From: Natribaculum breve
Lineage (GTDB): Archaea > Halobacteriota > Halobacteria > Halobacteriales > Natrialbaceae
Length of the DNA: 64,000 nucleotides
Assembly: GCF_023008585.1 (NCBI RefSeq)
Contig: NZ_CP095390.1
Coordinates: 558,001-622,000 of the forward strand
Reading direction: 5' to 3'
Of the stretch, positions 36,666-45,960 are shown in pieces (the stretch's first letter is position 1; each line of letters starts with the position of its first letter). A program made the position numbers and the translations under genes. The notes under the pieces were generated by a model that saw only the letters and a program-made list of their open reading frames with translations, was not told where the DNA came from and made no database searches.

Positions 36666-39245
36666 TCATCGATTGGCCGGCGCGTCCGGCTCCCTGCGTC
36701 TGACGAGAGTCGCGACGCCGAGATAGGCGGGGAGACAGACGACGAGCACGCCGACGAGGAGCGCCCAGTCTTCGGGTCCGAGCGGAACCGTTCCAAAGTA
36801 TCGATTCAGCGGCGTGTACAGTACCGACAGCTGGAGGAGGATCGACGTGACGACGGCGGCCGAGAGCCACGGGTTCGACAGCATCGGCGTGTCGCGCAGC
36901 CAGCGGATGACGTACAGTCCCAGAAGCTCGAGGAAGACGAAGCCCGTGAACACCATCGTCATCGTGTACGGCGTGGTCTCGGGGGCTCCTTCGAGAGTGT
37001 AGATCATGAGCGCGAGCAGTACGACAGTGGTCACGGTCCCCATTCCGCCGATCAGCCCGAGCATCGGCTTGCCGACGATTCCCTGATCGGGCTCGCGTGG
37101 CGGTCGGTCCATCACGTCTTCACTTGCGGGATCGGCCCCGAGGGCGAGCGCCGGCAGGCCGTCGGTCATCAGGTTGATCCACAGTAGCTGGACGGCGGGG
37201 AGGATGAGGTAGCCGTACAGCGAGGCGATGAAGACCAGCGCGACCTCGGCGACGTTCGCGCTGAGGAGGTAGGCGACGAACTTCCAGATGTTGTCGAAGA
37301 TCGCCCGGCCGCGCTCGACGGCGCGCTCGATCGTCGCGTAGTTGTCGTCCATCAGGACGATGTCGGAGGCCTGTTTGGCGACGTCGGTCCCGCGAATCCC
37401 CATCGCGACGCCGATGTCGGCGTTTTTCAGCGCCGGCGCGTCGTTGACGCCGTCGCCCGTCATCGCGACGTCGTGGCCGTTCGCCTGCAGTGCTCGCAGG
37501 ATCCGAACCTTGTGGTTGGGCGAGGTCCGGGCGAAGACGTCGACCTCCTCGACGCGCTCGCGAAGCGTCTCGTCGTCCATCGCCTCGAGGTCGCGACCCT
37601 CGAGTACCGACGTGCCGATGCCCAGCGATTCTGCGATCGCCCTCGCCGTCCGAACGTTGTCGCCGGTCACCATGTTCACGGCGATGCCGGCGCGTTTCGT
37701 CGCCGCGACCGCGTCGGCGACCTCCTCGCGCGGTGGATCGATCATGCCCGCGATCCCGACGAACACGAGTCCGTCCTCGAGGTCCTCGCCGTCGTCGGGG
37801 TCCTCGAGATACGCCATCGCCAGCACGCGGAGGGCGTCGTCTGCGAACGTCTGGACCTGCGACTCGATCCGGTCGCGGGCGTCGTCGGTCATCGCCGTCG
37901 GGCCGTCGGCGGTGAGCACCCGATCGCAGTTCGAGACGACGACCTCGGGTGCACCCTTGACGTAGCCCACGTCGTCGTGGACGGTCCCCATCCACTTTCG
38001 TTCGGAGGAGAACGGGACCTCGTCGGTCCGCGGGTGCTCCTCGCGGAGCGTCGCGACGTCGAGTCCTCGCTTTTCGGCCACCTCGACGAGCGCCCGCTCG
38101 GTCGGGCCGCCCTCGTCGGCCGTCGAGTCGTTACACAGCGCCGCGATCCGCAAGAGCAGTTCCTCGCGATCGGTGGCTTCGCCCTCTCGATCCTGGACGT
38201 CGACGACGGTGTCGTTCAGCCAGAGCCTGCTGACCGTCATCTGGCCTTTCGTGAGCGTCCCCGTCTTGTCCGTACAGACGACGTCCACGGAGCCGAGCGC
38301 CTCGACCGACGGGAGACGTCGGACGAGCGCGTCCGCCTCGGTCATCTTCCGGACTCCCAGCGCGAGGGTGAGCGTCACCACTGCCGGCAGTCCCTCTGGG
38401 ACCGCGGCGACGGCGAGCGACACCGCGGTGAGCGCGGCCTGGATCGCCCCGACCCCTCGAACGAGCAACAGCGGGACGACGAGCGCAGCCAGCACGAGCA
38501 CGCCGATCCCGAGGTTGCGGCCGAGCACGTCCAGTTCCTCCTGCAGCGGCGTCCGCGTCTCTGCCGTCGACGCCAGTTCCTCCGCGATCGCGCCGACCTC
38601 CGTCTCCATGCCGGTCGCCGTGAGTACGGCGACGCCCTTGCCGCGGGCGACGTTCGTCCCCTTGTACACCATGCTCTCGCGTTCGGCGAGCGGCGTCTCG
38701 TGATCGACCGGCGACGACGACTTCGAGACCGGCACGCTCTCCCCCGTGAGTGCGGCCTCGTCGACCACGAGATCGGTCGCCTCGAGTAGCCTGCCGTCGG
38801 CGGGAACGACGTCGCCGCCGCGCAACAGGACGACGTCGCCGGGGACGAGTTCCGTGGCGTCGACCTCGGTCGCCTCGCCGTCTCGGCGGACCGTCGCCGT
38901 CGGCGCGGCGAGTTCCCGGAGCGACTCGAGACTTCGTTCGGCCCGGTAGTCCTGGACGAAGCCGAAGATCCCGTTTGCCACGACGATGATGCTGATCAGG
39001 ACCGCGTCGACGGTGTTTCCGGCCCAGACCGAGAGGGCGACGGCACCCAGGAGCACCCAGATGAGCGCGCTGTCGAACTGGGCGACGAAGATGTCGAGCG
39101 GCGTCCGCTCTTCGCCCCGCACGACGTCGTTTTCGCCGTACTTCTCGAGTCGTCGACTGGCGTCCTCGGAGGACAGCCCGTCCCGTCGCGTCTCGAGGTC
39201 GTCCAGAACCTCGGGCGCGTCTCGAGCGTGTGCTGGATCGGACAC
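36666..39245 (-). CDS. P-type cation-translocating ATPase (P2 type)
   Basis: An 859-residue ion pump. The phosphorylation site is CTDKTGTLTKGQ; the actuator motif is LTGESVPV; the hinge is MTGDGVNDAPALKNADIGVAMG. The TM4 signature VPEGLPAVVTLTLA is the PEGLP form seen in Ca2+ (SERCA/PMR1) and Na+/K+ pumps. A cation_ATPase_N domain opens the protein. About ten membrane helices are expected. Start is GTG. Ion specificity (Ca2+, Mn2+ or Na+) is uncertain. It is the likely core of a cation-handling neighbourhood. Confidence 0.93.
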   Translation of the reverse strand: MSDPAHARDAPEVLDDLETRRDGLSSEDASRRLEKYGENDVVRGEERTPLDIFVAQFDSALIWVLLGAVALSVWAGNTVDAVLISIIVVANGIFGFVQDYRAERSLESLRELAAPTATVRRDGEATEVDATELVPGDVVLLRGGDVVPADGRLLEATDLVVDEAALTGESVPVSKSSSPVDHETPLAERESMVYKGTNVARGKGVAVLTATGMETEVGAIAEELASTAETRTPLQEELDVLGRNLGIGVLVLAALVVPLLLVRGVGAIQAALTAVSLAVAAVPEGLPAVVTLTLALGVRKMTEADALVRRLPSVEALGSVDVVCTDKTGTLTKGQMTVSRLWLNDTVVDVQDREGEATDREELLLRIAALCNDSTADEGGPTERALVEVAEKRGLDVATLREEHPRTDEVPFSSERKWMGTVHDDVGYVKGAPEVVVSNCDRVLTADGPTAMTDDARDRIESQVQTFADDALRVLAMAYLEDPDDGEDLEDGLVFVGIAGMIDPPREEVADAVAATKRAGIAVNMVTGDNVRTARAIAESLGIGTSVLEGRDLEAMDDETLRERVEEVDVFARTSPNHKVRILRALQANGHDVAMTGDGVNDAPALKNADIGVAMGIRGTDVAKQASDIVLMDDNYATIERAVERGRAIFDNIWKFVAYLLSANVAEVALVFIASLYGYLILPAVQLLWINLMTDGLPALALGADPASEDVMDRPPREPDQGIVGKPMLGLIGGMGTVTTVVLLALMIYTLEGAPETTPYTMTMVFTGFVFLELLGLYVIRWLRDTPMLSNPWLSAAVVTSILLQLSVLYTPLNRYFGTVPLGPEDWALLVGVLVVCLPAYLGVATLVRRREPDAPANR

Positions 39246-39333
39246 TGTCTACGTCTTCTATTCCGGTCCCAATGGGTGTATCCCTCTGTCACGTCGTCGC
39301 CGCTCGAATCGCGAAAACGACGCCCGGTCGGAG

Positions 39334-39417
39334 TCATACTGCCGGACGTAAGTCGTGAAAGATTCTCGCCGTCCCGGGGTGGCGAGAATCTTCACACAGT
39401 TACGTCCGATAGTATCA
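39334..39417. repeat. 84-bp palindromic MITE-like element, copy 2 (inverted)
   Basis: Reverse-complement copy of 13587-13670, 83 of 84 identical. Here it lies between divergently transcribed genes (P-type ATPase and TMEM165-like), so it cannot serve as a terminator at this place; that supports a mobile or recombination-spread origin. Confidence 0.85.
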
Positions 39418-39479
39418 GAGTCGGAGTCGGCCAGAGGCCACGCGAAACGCTCATTCGTCTGCTGTCTCTACGTTCGCCA

Positions 39480-40160
39480 ATGGCGACGTGGGTCGACGTC
39501 CTCGTGACTGCCTTCGTGTTGCAACTTCTCGCGCTCCCCGGCGAGAAAGGCCAGCTCGTGATCGCCGGGCTCGCGACGAAGTACAACCCGTACGCGGTCG
39601 TCGCCGGCGCAGCGACGGCGTTCGGTGGGTGGACGCTCCTCGAGATCTATCTGGGCCAGGCGCTGCAGGGAGCGCTCCCGGAACTGTACCTCGACGTGAT
39701 CACTGCGGGACTGTTCGTGGCGTTCGCGATCTGGATTCTGTACTCGCGGATCGACGACCCGACTGCCGACGCGTCGACGTCCGAACCCGCCACCAACGGC
39801 GATTCGGACTCCGTCGCGAACGGCGGCCAGCGCACGCTCGAGGACGCGTCGGACGTGTTCTCGTCGTCGACGACCGGCTACCTCTCGTCGTTCTCGGCGA
39901 TGGCGTTCGCAGAATTCGGCGACAAGACCCAGCTCGTCACGATCAGCCTCGCCGTCCAGTACGGGGCCCACCCCGCGATCTGGGTCGGCGAGATGCTCGC
40001 GATCGTTCCCGTGAGCCTGGCGACGGCGCTCGTGTTCGACCGGGTCGCACACTACTTCAACCTCGCGTGGGTCCACCGCGCGGCGGCGGCGATGTTTCTG
40101 CTGTTCGCAGCTGACATCGTGGCGGAGTACGCCTTCGGCGTCTCCGTTCTCCCGCTGTAG
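39480..40160 (+). CDS. TMEM165/GDT1-like cation transporter
   Basis: A 226-residue membrane protein with two three-helix repeats, as in the GDT1/UPF0016 family of Mn2+/Ca2+-proton exchangers. The C-terminal repeat has the signature AFAEFGDKTQLVT. The N-terminal repeat should carry the same E-x-G-D-K-T motif but reads ALPGEKGQLV, so the first acidic residue is replaced. A hydrophilic linker of about 55 residues, rich in Ser, Asp and Asn, joins the halves. The ATG at 39480 is the best start. Confidence 0.83.
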   Translation: MATWVDVLVTAFVLQLLALPGEKGQLVIAGLATKYNPYAVVAGAATAFGGWTLLEIYLGQALQGALPELYLDVITAGLFVAFAIWILYSRIDDPTADASTSEPATNGDSDSVANGGQRTLEDASDVFSSSTTGYLSSFSAMAFAEFGDKTQLVTISLAVQYGAHPAIWVGEMLAIVPVSLATALVFDRVAHYFNLAWVHRAAAAMFLLFAADIVAEYAFGVSVLPL

Positions 40161-40278
40161 CGTCCTCGGCCGATCCGGTACGCGACGACTGCGAGACTCG
40201 CTACTCACCGTCTGCACCGATTTTGGGCGACCTAATCCCTGTTTGATATATACGCACGATTCGTAGACCGACGTAGAG

Positions 40279-41076
40279 ATGGGACTCGTCGAGAACCTCG
40301 TACTGGTGTTCGTCGCCGGATTCGTCACCGCCCTCGCGACCGGGCTCGGTGCGATTCCGTTTTTCTTCTTCGACTCCATCAGCGACCGCGGCAACGTGGT
40401 TCTCTGGGGACTGTCCTCCGGCATCATGGTCTCTGCGTCGGTGTTCGGACTCATCGAAGAGGGTCTCGCCGAGGGCGGCCCCGCGGAGATTCTCGCGGGG
40501 ATGGCCGTCGGCGTCGTGCTCGTCGTCGTCGCCCACAACGTCATCACGAACGCCGACGTCGACCCTCGCGAGTACAGGGAAGCCGACTTCAAGAAACTCC
40601 TGTTGATCCTCGGCGTCCTGACCGTCCACAGCTTCCCGGAGGGCGTTGCGGTCGGCGTCTCGTTCGCCGACCTCAACCTCGGCACCGGTCCGCAGTTTCT
40701 CGGGTTTACGGTCCCCATCCTCGCGATCTTCATGACGGTCGCGATCTCGATCCACAACGTCCCCGAGGGAACCGCGATCTCGATCCCGCTGCGAGCGATG
40801 GGCGTCTCCGAGTGGAAGATGGTCTGGTGGGCGGTCTTCTCGAGTCTCCCCCAGCCGATCGGGGCCGTCATCGCGTTCGCGTTCGTCCGTCTCGCCCGGG
40901 ACTTCCTGCCTTTGGGCTTTGGCTTCGCCGCCGGCGCGATGATCTACCTCGTGTTCACCGAGTTCATCCCCGAGGCGCTCGAGCACGGCGAAGGGCTGCC
41001 AAACGGCGGCAAACTCGAGTTACTGGGTGGCGTGGTCGTCGGCGTCTCGATCATGCTCCCGCTGGCGTTCATCTGA
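40279..41076 (+). CDS. ZIP family metal transporter
   Basis: A 265-residue ZIP-fold transporter for divalent cations such as Zn2+. The metal site is seen in HSFPEGVAVGVSF (TM4) and HNVPEGTAISIPL (TM5). About eight membrane spans are visible. The start ATG at 40279 gives MGLVENLVLVF, a membrane start. A TATA-like GATATATACGC lies at 40246-40256, about 25 bp before the start. Confidence 0.92.
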   Translation: MGLVENLVLVFVAGFVTALATGLGAIPFFFFDSISDRGNVVLWGLSSGIMVSASVFGLIEEGLAEGGPAEILAGMAVGVVLVVVAHNVITNADVDPREYREADFKKLLLILGVLTVHSFPEGVAVGVSFADLNLGTGPQFLGFTVPILAIFMTVAISIHNVPEGTAISIPLRAMGVSEWKMVWWAVFSSLPQPIGAVIAFAFVRLARDFLPLGFGFAAGAMIYLVFTEFIPEALEHGEGLPNGGKLELLGGVVVGVSIMLPLAFI

Positions 41077-41102
41077 GTTCGGCCCGGCGTGGAGAGTCCG
41101 GG

Positions 41103-42299
41103 TCAGCCGCTGATCGGAACCCCACCGAACACGACGATCGCGACCAGCCAGTAGGCGACGTAGAGCCCACCGAGGAGGACGCCGTGCCACCGCTTCAGCT
41201 GTCCCTCGTAGAGGAAGTACGCGGCGAGAGCCGTCACGGCGATCACCACCGGGAGGTGAAACGTCAGCACGGAACTCGAGATCTCGAGGTCGCTCAGCAG
41301 CATGATGACGCCGACGTTTCCGGTCACCGAGAAGAGGACGCTCCCGATGACGTTCCCGACGCCGATCTCGGGGACGCCCCGGCGAACCGGCTCGATCGTC
41401 AGCATGACGTCTTCGAAGGTGAGAATCACCGTCAGGACGGTCGCGCCGAAGACGGTCTCTTCGATGCCGAACCCGTCGACGACGACCTCCGATCCGGCCT
41501 CCAGCAACATCGCGCCGAAGACGATCCCGGCGAGCGCGAGGACGGAGAAGCCGATCCAGATCCACCCGGACGCGGAGCGCCCACCGACGAGGCGATCTTC
41601 GGGAATCTCCGAGATCGACTGGGGCATGGCGACGCCGCCGTCCGGTTGCACTTCCCTCCCGAGTTCGGTGTTTCGAAACACGGGCGTCTCACGCTGGTAC
41701 TCGCGAACGATGAGGTAGCCGAACATCAGGACGAACGAGCCAAGCAGCAAGACGCCGTGGACGAACGTCAGCGTCCCCACGAGGACGAACGGAACCAACA
41801 ACAGCGGTGCCAGCGCGAAGAGGACGACGTAATCGCTCGGGAGGTCGACGGGAAACGGCCTGACGATCGCAGCGAGCGCGAGCGTGACGCCGACGATCGC
41901 CAGTCCAGTGCCGAGTGCCGTCCCGAGCGCAGCGCTCTCGAGTCCGCCCGCAGACAGGACGAGCGCGAGGATCGTGTCGTCGAACTCGAACCCCGTGAAG
42001 ATGATCGCGAGCGCGAACAACGACACCTGCAACCCGAACGCCGCACGGGTGAGATAGCTGATCAGTTTCTCGACGCAGACCGCAAGCAAGACCGCACCAC
42101 CAGCGAGGACGAGTATCGCCCCCGCCAGCCCTTGCGCTTCGACGAACCCCTCGATCATCCCCTCGAGTCCCCCTTCGCTCTCTGCTTCTTCGTCCTCGCC
42201 TGCCGCCTCGTCTTCCTGTGCGAGTGCCGGTGTGATCGGCACCGCCACGAGAAGCGACGCGATCAACAGGAGAGCGATAATAGCTCGCTTGTGTGACAT
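41103..42299 (-). CDS. Sodium/calcium exchanger family (CaCA) protein
   Basis: A 398-residue antiporter. An N-terminal hydrophobic segment resembles a signal peptide (ALLLIASLLVAVPITPALAQ), then a short acidic loop. Repeat alpha-1 has TGFEFDDTILALVLSAGGLESAALGT and alpha-2 has LTFEDVMLTIEPVRRGVPEIGVGNVIGS, both with the acidic residue used for cation binding. About eleven spans in total. The cation is not defined (Ca2+ or other). It converges with the ZIP gene. Confidence 0.88.
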   Translation of the reverse strand: MSHKRAIIALLLIASLLVAVPITPALAQEDEAAGEDEEAESEGGLEGMIEGFVEAQGLAGAILVLAGGAVLLAVCVEKLISYLTRAAFGLQVSLFALAIIFTGFEFDDTILALVLSAGGLESAALGTALGTGLAIVGVTLALAAIVRPFPVDLPSDYVVLFALAPLLLVPFVLVGTLTFVHGVLLLGSFVLMFGYLIVREYQRETPVFRNTELGREVQPDGGVAMPQSISEIPEDRLVGGRSASGWIWIGFSVLALAGIVFGAMLLEAGSEVVVDGFGIEETVFGATVLTVILTFEDVMLTIEPVRRGVPEIGVGNVIGSVLFSVTGNVGVIMLLSDLEISSSVLTFHLPVVIAVTALAAYFLYEGQLKRWHGVLLGGLYVAYWLVAIVVFGGVPISG

Positions 42300-42491
42300 A
42301 CACTATCGCGGTAATGCGGGACGTCGGCTTATAGCCTCGTTCTCCTGTAGAAGAATCCATTGGACAACGATACATACGCCGCCCTCGAGACGGTGTCGAG
42401 AACGACCGGGCCACACTCGAGTTCGGCCGTAGGCGCTCGACTCTCGAGTGTGCTGTTGTGCTTCGTCCCTCGGAAAACTCGGTCGCTGTAG

Positions 42492-42512
42492 TGCTCCGTC
42501 TGGGATTTGAAC
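42492..42512 (-). repeat. Short tRNA-Glu 3'-end fragment
   Basis: 21 bp identical to the 3' end of the tRNA-Glu gene (acceptor strand and part of the T arm), 127 bp left of the longer fragment at 42619. It diverges after GATTTGAAC. It looks like debris of an earlier integration at the same tRNA. Confidence 0.7.
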
Positions 42513-42587
42513 TACGCCGAGACGTTCCGGGTCGCTCGCTACGCTCGCTTCCCGGCTGCGACTCGTCTATTCAAATCCAGGGTCGCA

Positions 42588-42617
42588 TTTTCGGCTCACG
42601 GATTTGTTCGCCGAAAA
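42588..42617. repeat. Inverted repeat next to the left attachment site
   Basis: TTTTCGGC (42588-42595) and GCCGAAAA (42610-42617) with a 14-nt spacer, abutting the left tRNA fragment. A U-rich hairpin of this type could end transcripts on either strand. Confidence 0.4.
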
Positions 42618-42618
42618 G

Positions 42619-42683
42619 TGCTCCGTCTGGGATTTGAACCCAGGTCATCGGCTCGAAAGGCCGAAATGATTGGCCGGACTACA
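42619..42683 (-). repeat. attL: displaced 3' fragment of tRNA-Glu
   Basis: 65 bp identical to 57922-57986, covering the acceptor 3' strand, T arm, anticodon arm and part of the D arm. It lacks the 5' acceptor strand, so it cannot form a tRNA. A short hairpin (AGCGCC-TTC-GGCGCT) follows it. Confidence 0.92.
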
Positions 42684-42937
42684 AAGCGCCTTCGGCGCTC
42701 TCGATAGCACCAGACGCCCGAAATCGGCTTCTTTTCAGCCGTGGTTACACCATTATACTATTCGAACCTTTATAAAACCCACGTTTTCGGCCTTTAGCCG
42801 ATTGACACTCAAATGAGTTATTATATTGATTATTAAGGGATTGGAATTTAACTATAGTACGGCAGACAACTCACTCAGGAGCATTATAGAACAGTTCGCG
42901 TCCTCATTATGTCTACGAACAAATGATCTGCACGACA

Positions 42938-43198
42938 CTAATGGCCATCCTCAACCGGAACTAAATCTCGGTGACGAAATCGAATTGGAATCTCTTTGCG
43001 CGCTTCGACGCTCTGAAGAGTATATGAGTATGCGTCTGTGGTGCGCCCGGTTTCTGTACTAAGGTCGTCTGTGAGAACTTCAACAACCTCACAGACAACA
43101 CCATGATATTCGGAATCGAGATCGTCAGAACTGACGTAAATTTGCACCCGATCACCGACTGCGTACGAATCACTTGCCGGTTGTGGGATGTCCTCCAT
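42938..43198 (-). CDS. Small haloarchaeal protein with SH3/KOW-like start
   Basis: An 86-residue protein. The segment YAVGDRVQIYVSSDDLDSEYHGVVCEVVEV is the kind of small beta-barrel seen in KOW/SH3-like domains, followed by TDAYSYTLQSVEARKEIPIRFRHRDLVPVED, which continues the strand pattern. I recognise this as a recurrent haloarchaeal small protein without a known function. The ORF on the opposite strand is a shadow. First gene inside the left end of the element. Confidence 0.72.
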   Translation of the reverse strand: MEDIPQPASDSYAVGDRVQIYVSSDDLDSEYHGVVCEVVEVLTDDLSTETGRTTDAYSYTLQSVEARKEIPIRFRHRDLVPVEDGH

Positions 43199-44508
43199 TG
43201 ATTCGTTTTGAGCCGAGAAACCCTATCAGTCCATCGTTACATTCGCAGACCAACTTATCGACTAATCCATCATGAGAGTTGTTGGAATTAATCTCAGAAG
43301 ATTCTATGACATCAGTTCACACTCAGCTGTGAAACTTCATCGAGGGGGCGGAGCTTACCACTATGCCCACGATCTCATCATCCAATCTTCACCGTTAGTT
43401 CTCCATACTGCCGGTTTTTCGATACTCAGACACCGCCAGATTTGGCCAGCTTAACCGCTTTTTCTGACCTCAGATGAGAAAATTCTCTGAGCGGGTTGCC
43501 ATATATTACGTCTCGCGCTACGGCTAAATGTTCTAACTCCCTCTCAGCACCACTATCAGATTTAGAGAATAGTCTTACCTTTGATATACATGCACCTACA
43601 CCTGCATCATGTTGGTGGCCGCTGTCCGTTCTGGACTGGCCGAATCTATGAGATCGTCACAGATTAGCCGTAGAGAGGGATTTTCTGTCTCCAAGACCAA
43701 TCCCCCTCAGAGATTCAAAGAATCGATCACAGCGCATTTCTGTGCGTCTCAGTGGATTTCACGGGTAGTACTCTGTCGGGTATAATGACTTTCCTCGAGA
43801 ACCGGGTAGCTACCCGGCATATACAGTATATATCTACTATATCTATACACTATACTAAATATCTACTATATCTATACACTATACTAACTACTATATTCAA
43901 CTACTACTGTTTTACTGCATCGAGGGTGTTATTCTACTATTCTGGTTTGATTAGAGTCTAACACTGTGTGTTTGATTAGTCTCCTACTGTATATCTGTGT
44001 ACCCTATTGGTTAGTCACCCCTCACTACTCCAATGTGAAGATTCACTCCCACACTCTGTTGGACATACTGAGAGAAAATATCAACAATAGAAGGGGAAAG
44101 AGGCATCCCTCGGGAGTAGGGCGGCAGCATCAAATACAAAATCAAAATGGTAGTTTAGAACTATTCTATTGCTTCTGATATAGATAAAAGTCGTAAAAAT
44201 CCTGCGTGAGCAGAACTGAGATGATCTTGAATCGTAGATTGAGACGACACCAGTATTGTGAGTTGGCAATCCCGAATGCTCAGTCTTAGTTCTGACTGGC
44301 GGCAGGAAGCAACTCGAGTAATTGACTGCATCGACGGTTTTAGATACGTCTTGTTACACACCGCGAGTAACAATCGATGAGATCAGCGAGAAGGAAGCCC
44401 CCTCGATGTGGTAAAACGACGCAAGTAACAGTAGATAGTAGCACGGTTTCTTTATTTAGCCACTCACCTGAAACTGAAGCAGGCGATTCGGTAACTACGT
44501 ATGTGAAC
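43199..44508. other. AT-rich gene-free region of the element (left part)
   Basis: About 1.3 kb with no convincing gene; short ORFs here have poor composition and no family likeness. It contains a 16-bp perfect palindrome at 43802-43817 (CCGGGTAGCTACCCGG), two exact tandem 29-bp AT-rich units (43830-43858, 43859-43887), and four copies of the dispersed motif: 43330-43345 (weak), 43910-43925 (TTTTACTGCATCGAGG), 44321-44336 (weak) and 44401-44416 (inverted, TTTTACCACATCGAGG). Could hold an origin, promoters or RNA genes. Confidence 0.55.
43830..43887. repeat. Two tandem 29-bp AT-rich repeats
   Basis: Two exact adjacent copies of a unit beginning ATATCTACTATATCTATAC. A GC-rich perfect palindrome lies 12 bp to the left. 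AT-rich iterations next to a dyad are typical of replication or regulatory sites, though no replication gene is adjacent. Confidence 0.7.
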
Positions 44509-45087
44509 TTACCGTTGCGATAGCGACCTCATCCCAAAGAGGACAAGAAGGCGACTGAGCGTATAGGTTGTGGCATAGACGAGTGCAGCTTCCGGATGAT
44601 TGGGGAGTAACAAAAAGTACGTGCCAAACGTAGCGGAGAAGCCGACCATTCGGAACGGAACTGACTGGCTCGCATCTTGGACTCGCTCCCATCGAAAGGT
44701 GAGATAGGCCACTCCTCCACCGAGGGCGAGTCCGATGACAGAACCGATATATACCGGCGCGTTCGGCGGTTGAAGGTCTGTCCGAATTGCCTCTATGATT
44801 AGTTCGAGGTCACTGAAGGCGTAAGTGACGAGAGCGAAACCAAGGAGGACTAGCCCGAGTTGCAGGAGATTGACGGTCAATACTTGAGTGTCTGTAGGGT
44901 TGAACGTGACGGGGGCCGTATCAAACAACTGGTCGAATAGTCGGTAACACGTTACTCCTGCAAACACGACCAACACGCCAAACATGGCACCGATTGGTCG
45001 GCCACTGCCAATACTGAGGATGAAGAAAATACCGCCGAGTCCGAGAAGGGCCAGTAAGAGACCGCGGCCGAGGCGTTCTCGTTCCAT
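44509..45087 (-). CDS. Membrane protein of unknown function
   Basis: A 192-residue protein with about five to six membrane segments (GLLLALLGLGGIFFILSIG, AMFGVLVVFAGVTCYRLF, LLQLGLVLLGFALVTYAF, YIGSVIGLALGGGVAYLTF, and a C-terminal pair). No family is recognised. I took the ATG at 45087 (MERERLGRG); a longer start at 45186 would add 33 residues with no clear pattern. It lies downstream of the R-M operon on the same strand, with a gap of about 150 bp, and could be additional cargo or part of the defence module. Confidence 0.65.
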   Translation of the reverse strand: MERERLGRGLLLALLGLGGIFFILSIGSGRPIGAMFGVLVVFAGVTCYRLFDQLFDTAPVTFNPTDTQVLTVNLLQLGLVLLGFALVTYAFSDLELIIEAIRTDLQPPNAPVYIGSVIGLALGGGVAYLTFRWERVQDASQSVPFRMVGFSATFGTYFLLLPNHPEAALVYATTYTLSRLLVLFGMRSLSQR

Positions 45088-45237
45088 TATGTAAGTAGCT
45101 ACAAGAATCACACATACTGTTTGTGGTTTGCAAACCCTTGCGTGTCTCTCGACAACTACCTCTGCTGTACTGAACGCGAGTTTCACGACTCACTCTGAAT
45201 AAAGAAACCGCACTACCAACTACTGGTAGAAAGACGA

Positions 45238-45960
45238 TCAGAGATCAGCTTCTGAGAAGATCAGCCGTGAACTGTTCTTTCTCAGCCATTCCGCGTGTGA
45301 TTCATATTTAGGGTCATTCTCAGCAACCAGCGACCAGAACGCAGGACTGTGATTCGCCTCTCTAAGGTGCGCGAGCTCGTGGACGATGATGTAGTCGATG
45401 ATCTCAGGCGGAGCCATCATCAGTCGCCAGTTCAACCCAAGCGTGCCATTCGTCGAGCAACTCCCCCATCGAGTTCGTTGATTCCGAATCTCGATCTGAT
45501 CGTACTCAACGTCCATCTCCTCCGCGAAATGATCAGCTCGTCTCCCGAACCGTTGCCGAGCATTCCGACGATACAACGTCTCCAGCGCACGTCTAACCGA
45601 GGTGTTAGCAACGTGGTGTTCCGCAAGTCTGAACGTGCCGTCAACGACACTCGATGAGGGCCGTTGTTCCACGATGATCTCGTGTGGCTGTCCAAGATAC
45701 GGGAAGGACTCTCCCTCCTCGAAACAGCGTTTGGGTGCTTTTTTGCGATACCTGTCGTACTCTCGAGTCTTCTCGACTACCCACGCGGCATTATCTCGAA
45801 GGAGTTGCGTGGGCGCTTTCTCCTCAGGTTCAGGCAGAACAACCGTGACACCGTGAATATCCACATCGATTCGGGGTTTCGTGGCGTCCGTACTGCGACA
45901 CACCTCGTACTCGATAGTATTGCCCAACAGGTCGATCTCGTAGTGTTGGGATTTAGCCAT
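45238..45960 (-). CDS. M48/YgjP-type metallopeptidase of the R-M operon
   Basis: A 240-residue zinc peptidase-like protein (DUF45/YgjP group). The active site is VHELAHLREANHSPAFWSLV (HExxH with a downstream His), near residue 195, preceded by the family block RWGSCSTNGTLGLNWRLMMAPPEI. YgjP-like genes are frequent neighbours of type I R-M genes, where their role is not settled. It overlaps the hsdR stop by 8 nt, so it is translationally linked to the restriction subunit. Confidence 0.9.
   Translation of the reverse strand: MAKSQHYEIDLLGNTIEYEVCRSTDATKPRIDVDIHGVTVVLPEPEEKAPTQLLRDNAAWVVEKTREYDRYRKKAPKRCFEEGESFPYLGQPHEIIVEQRPSSSVVDGTFRLAEHHVANTSVRRALETLYRRNARQRFGRRADHFAEEMDVEYDQIEIRNQRTRWGSCSTNGTLGLNWRLMMAPPEIIDYIIVHELAHLREANHSPAFWSLVAENDPKYESHAEWLRKNSSRLIFSEADL

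Noticed and set aside
42826..43062. 78-codon plus-strand ORF near the left end of the element
   Set aside because: Overlaps the 86-residue minus-strand protein, whose SH3-like pattern and composition are far more protein-like.
43272..43454. 60-codon plus-strand ORF
   Set aside because: Overlaps a weak copy of the dispersed motif, shows no family likeness and no clear promoter.
43752..44178. Short plus-strand ORFs of about 69-70 codons in the AT-rich region
   Set aside because: Composition is rich in Tyr, Ile and Cys, unlike haloarchaeal proteins; they run through the tandem repeats, and no domain is visible.
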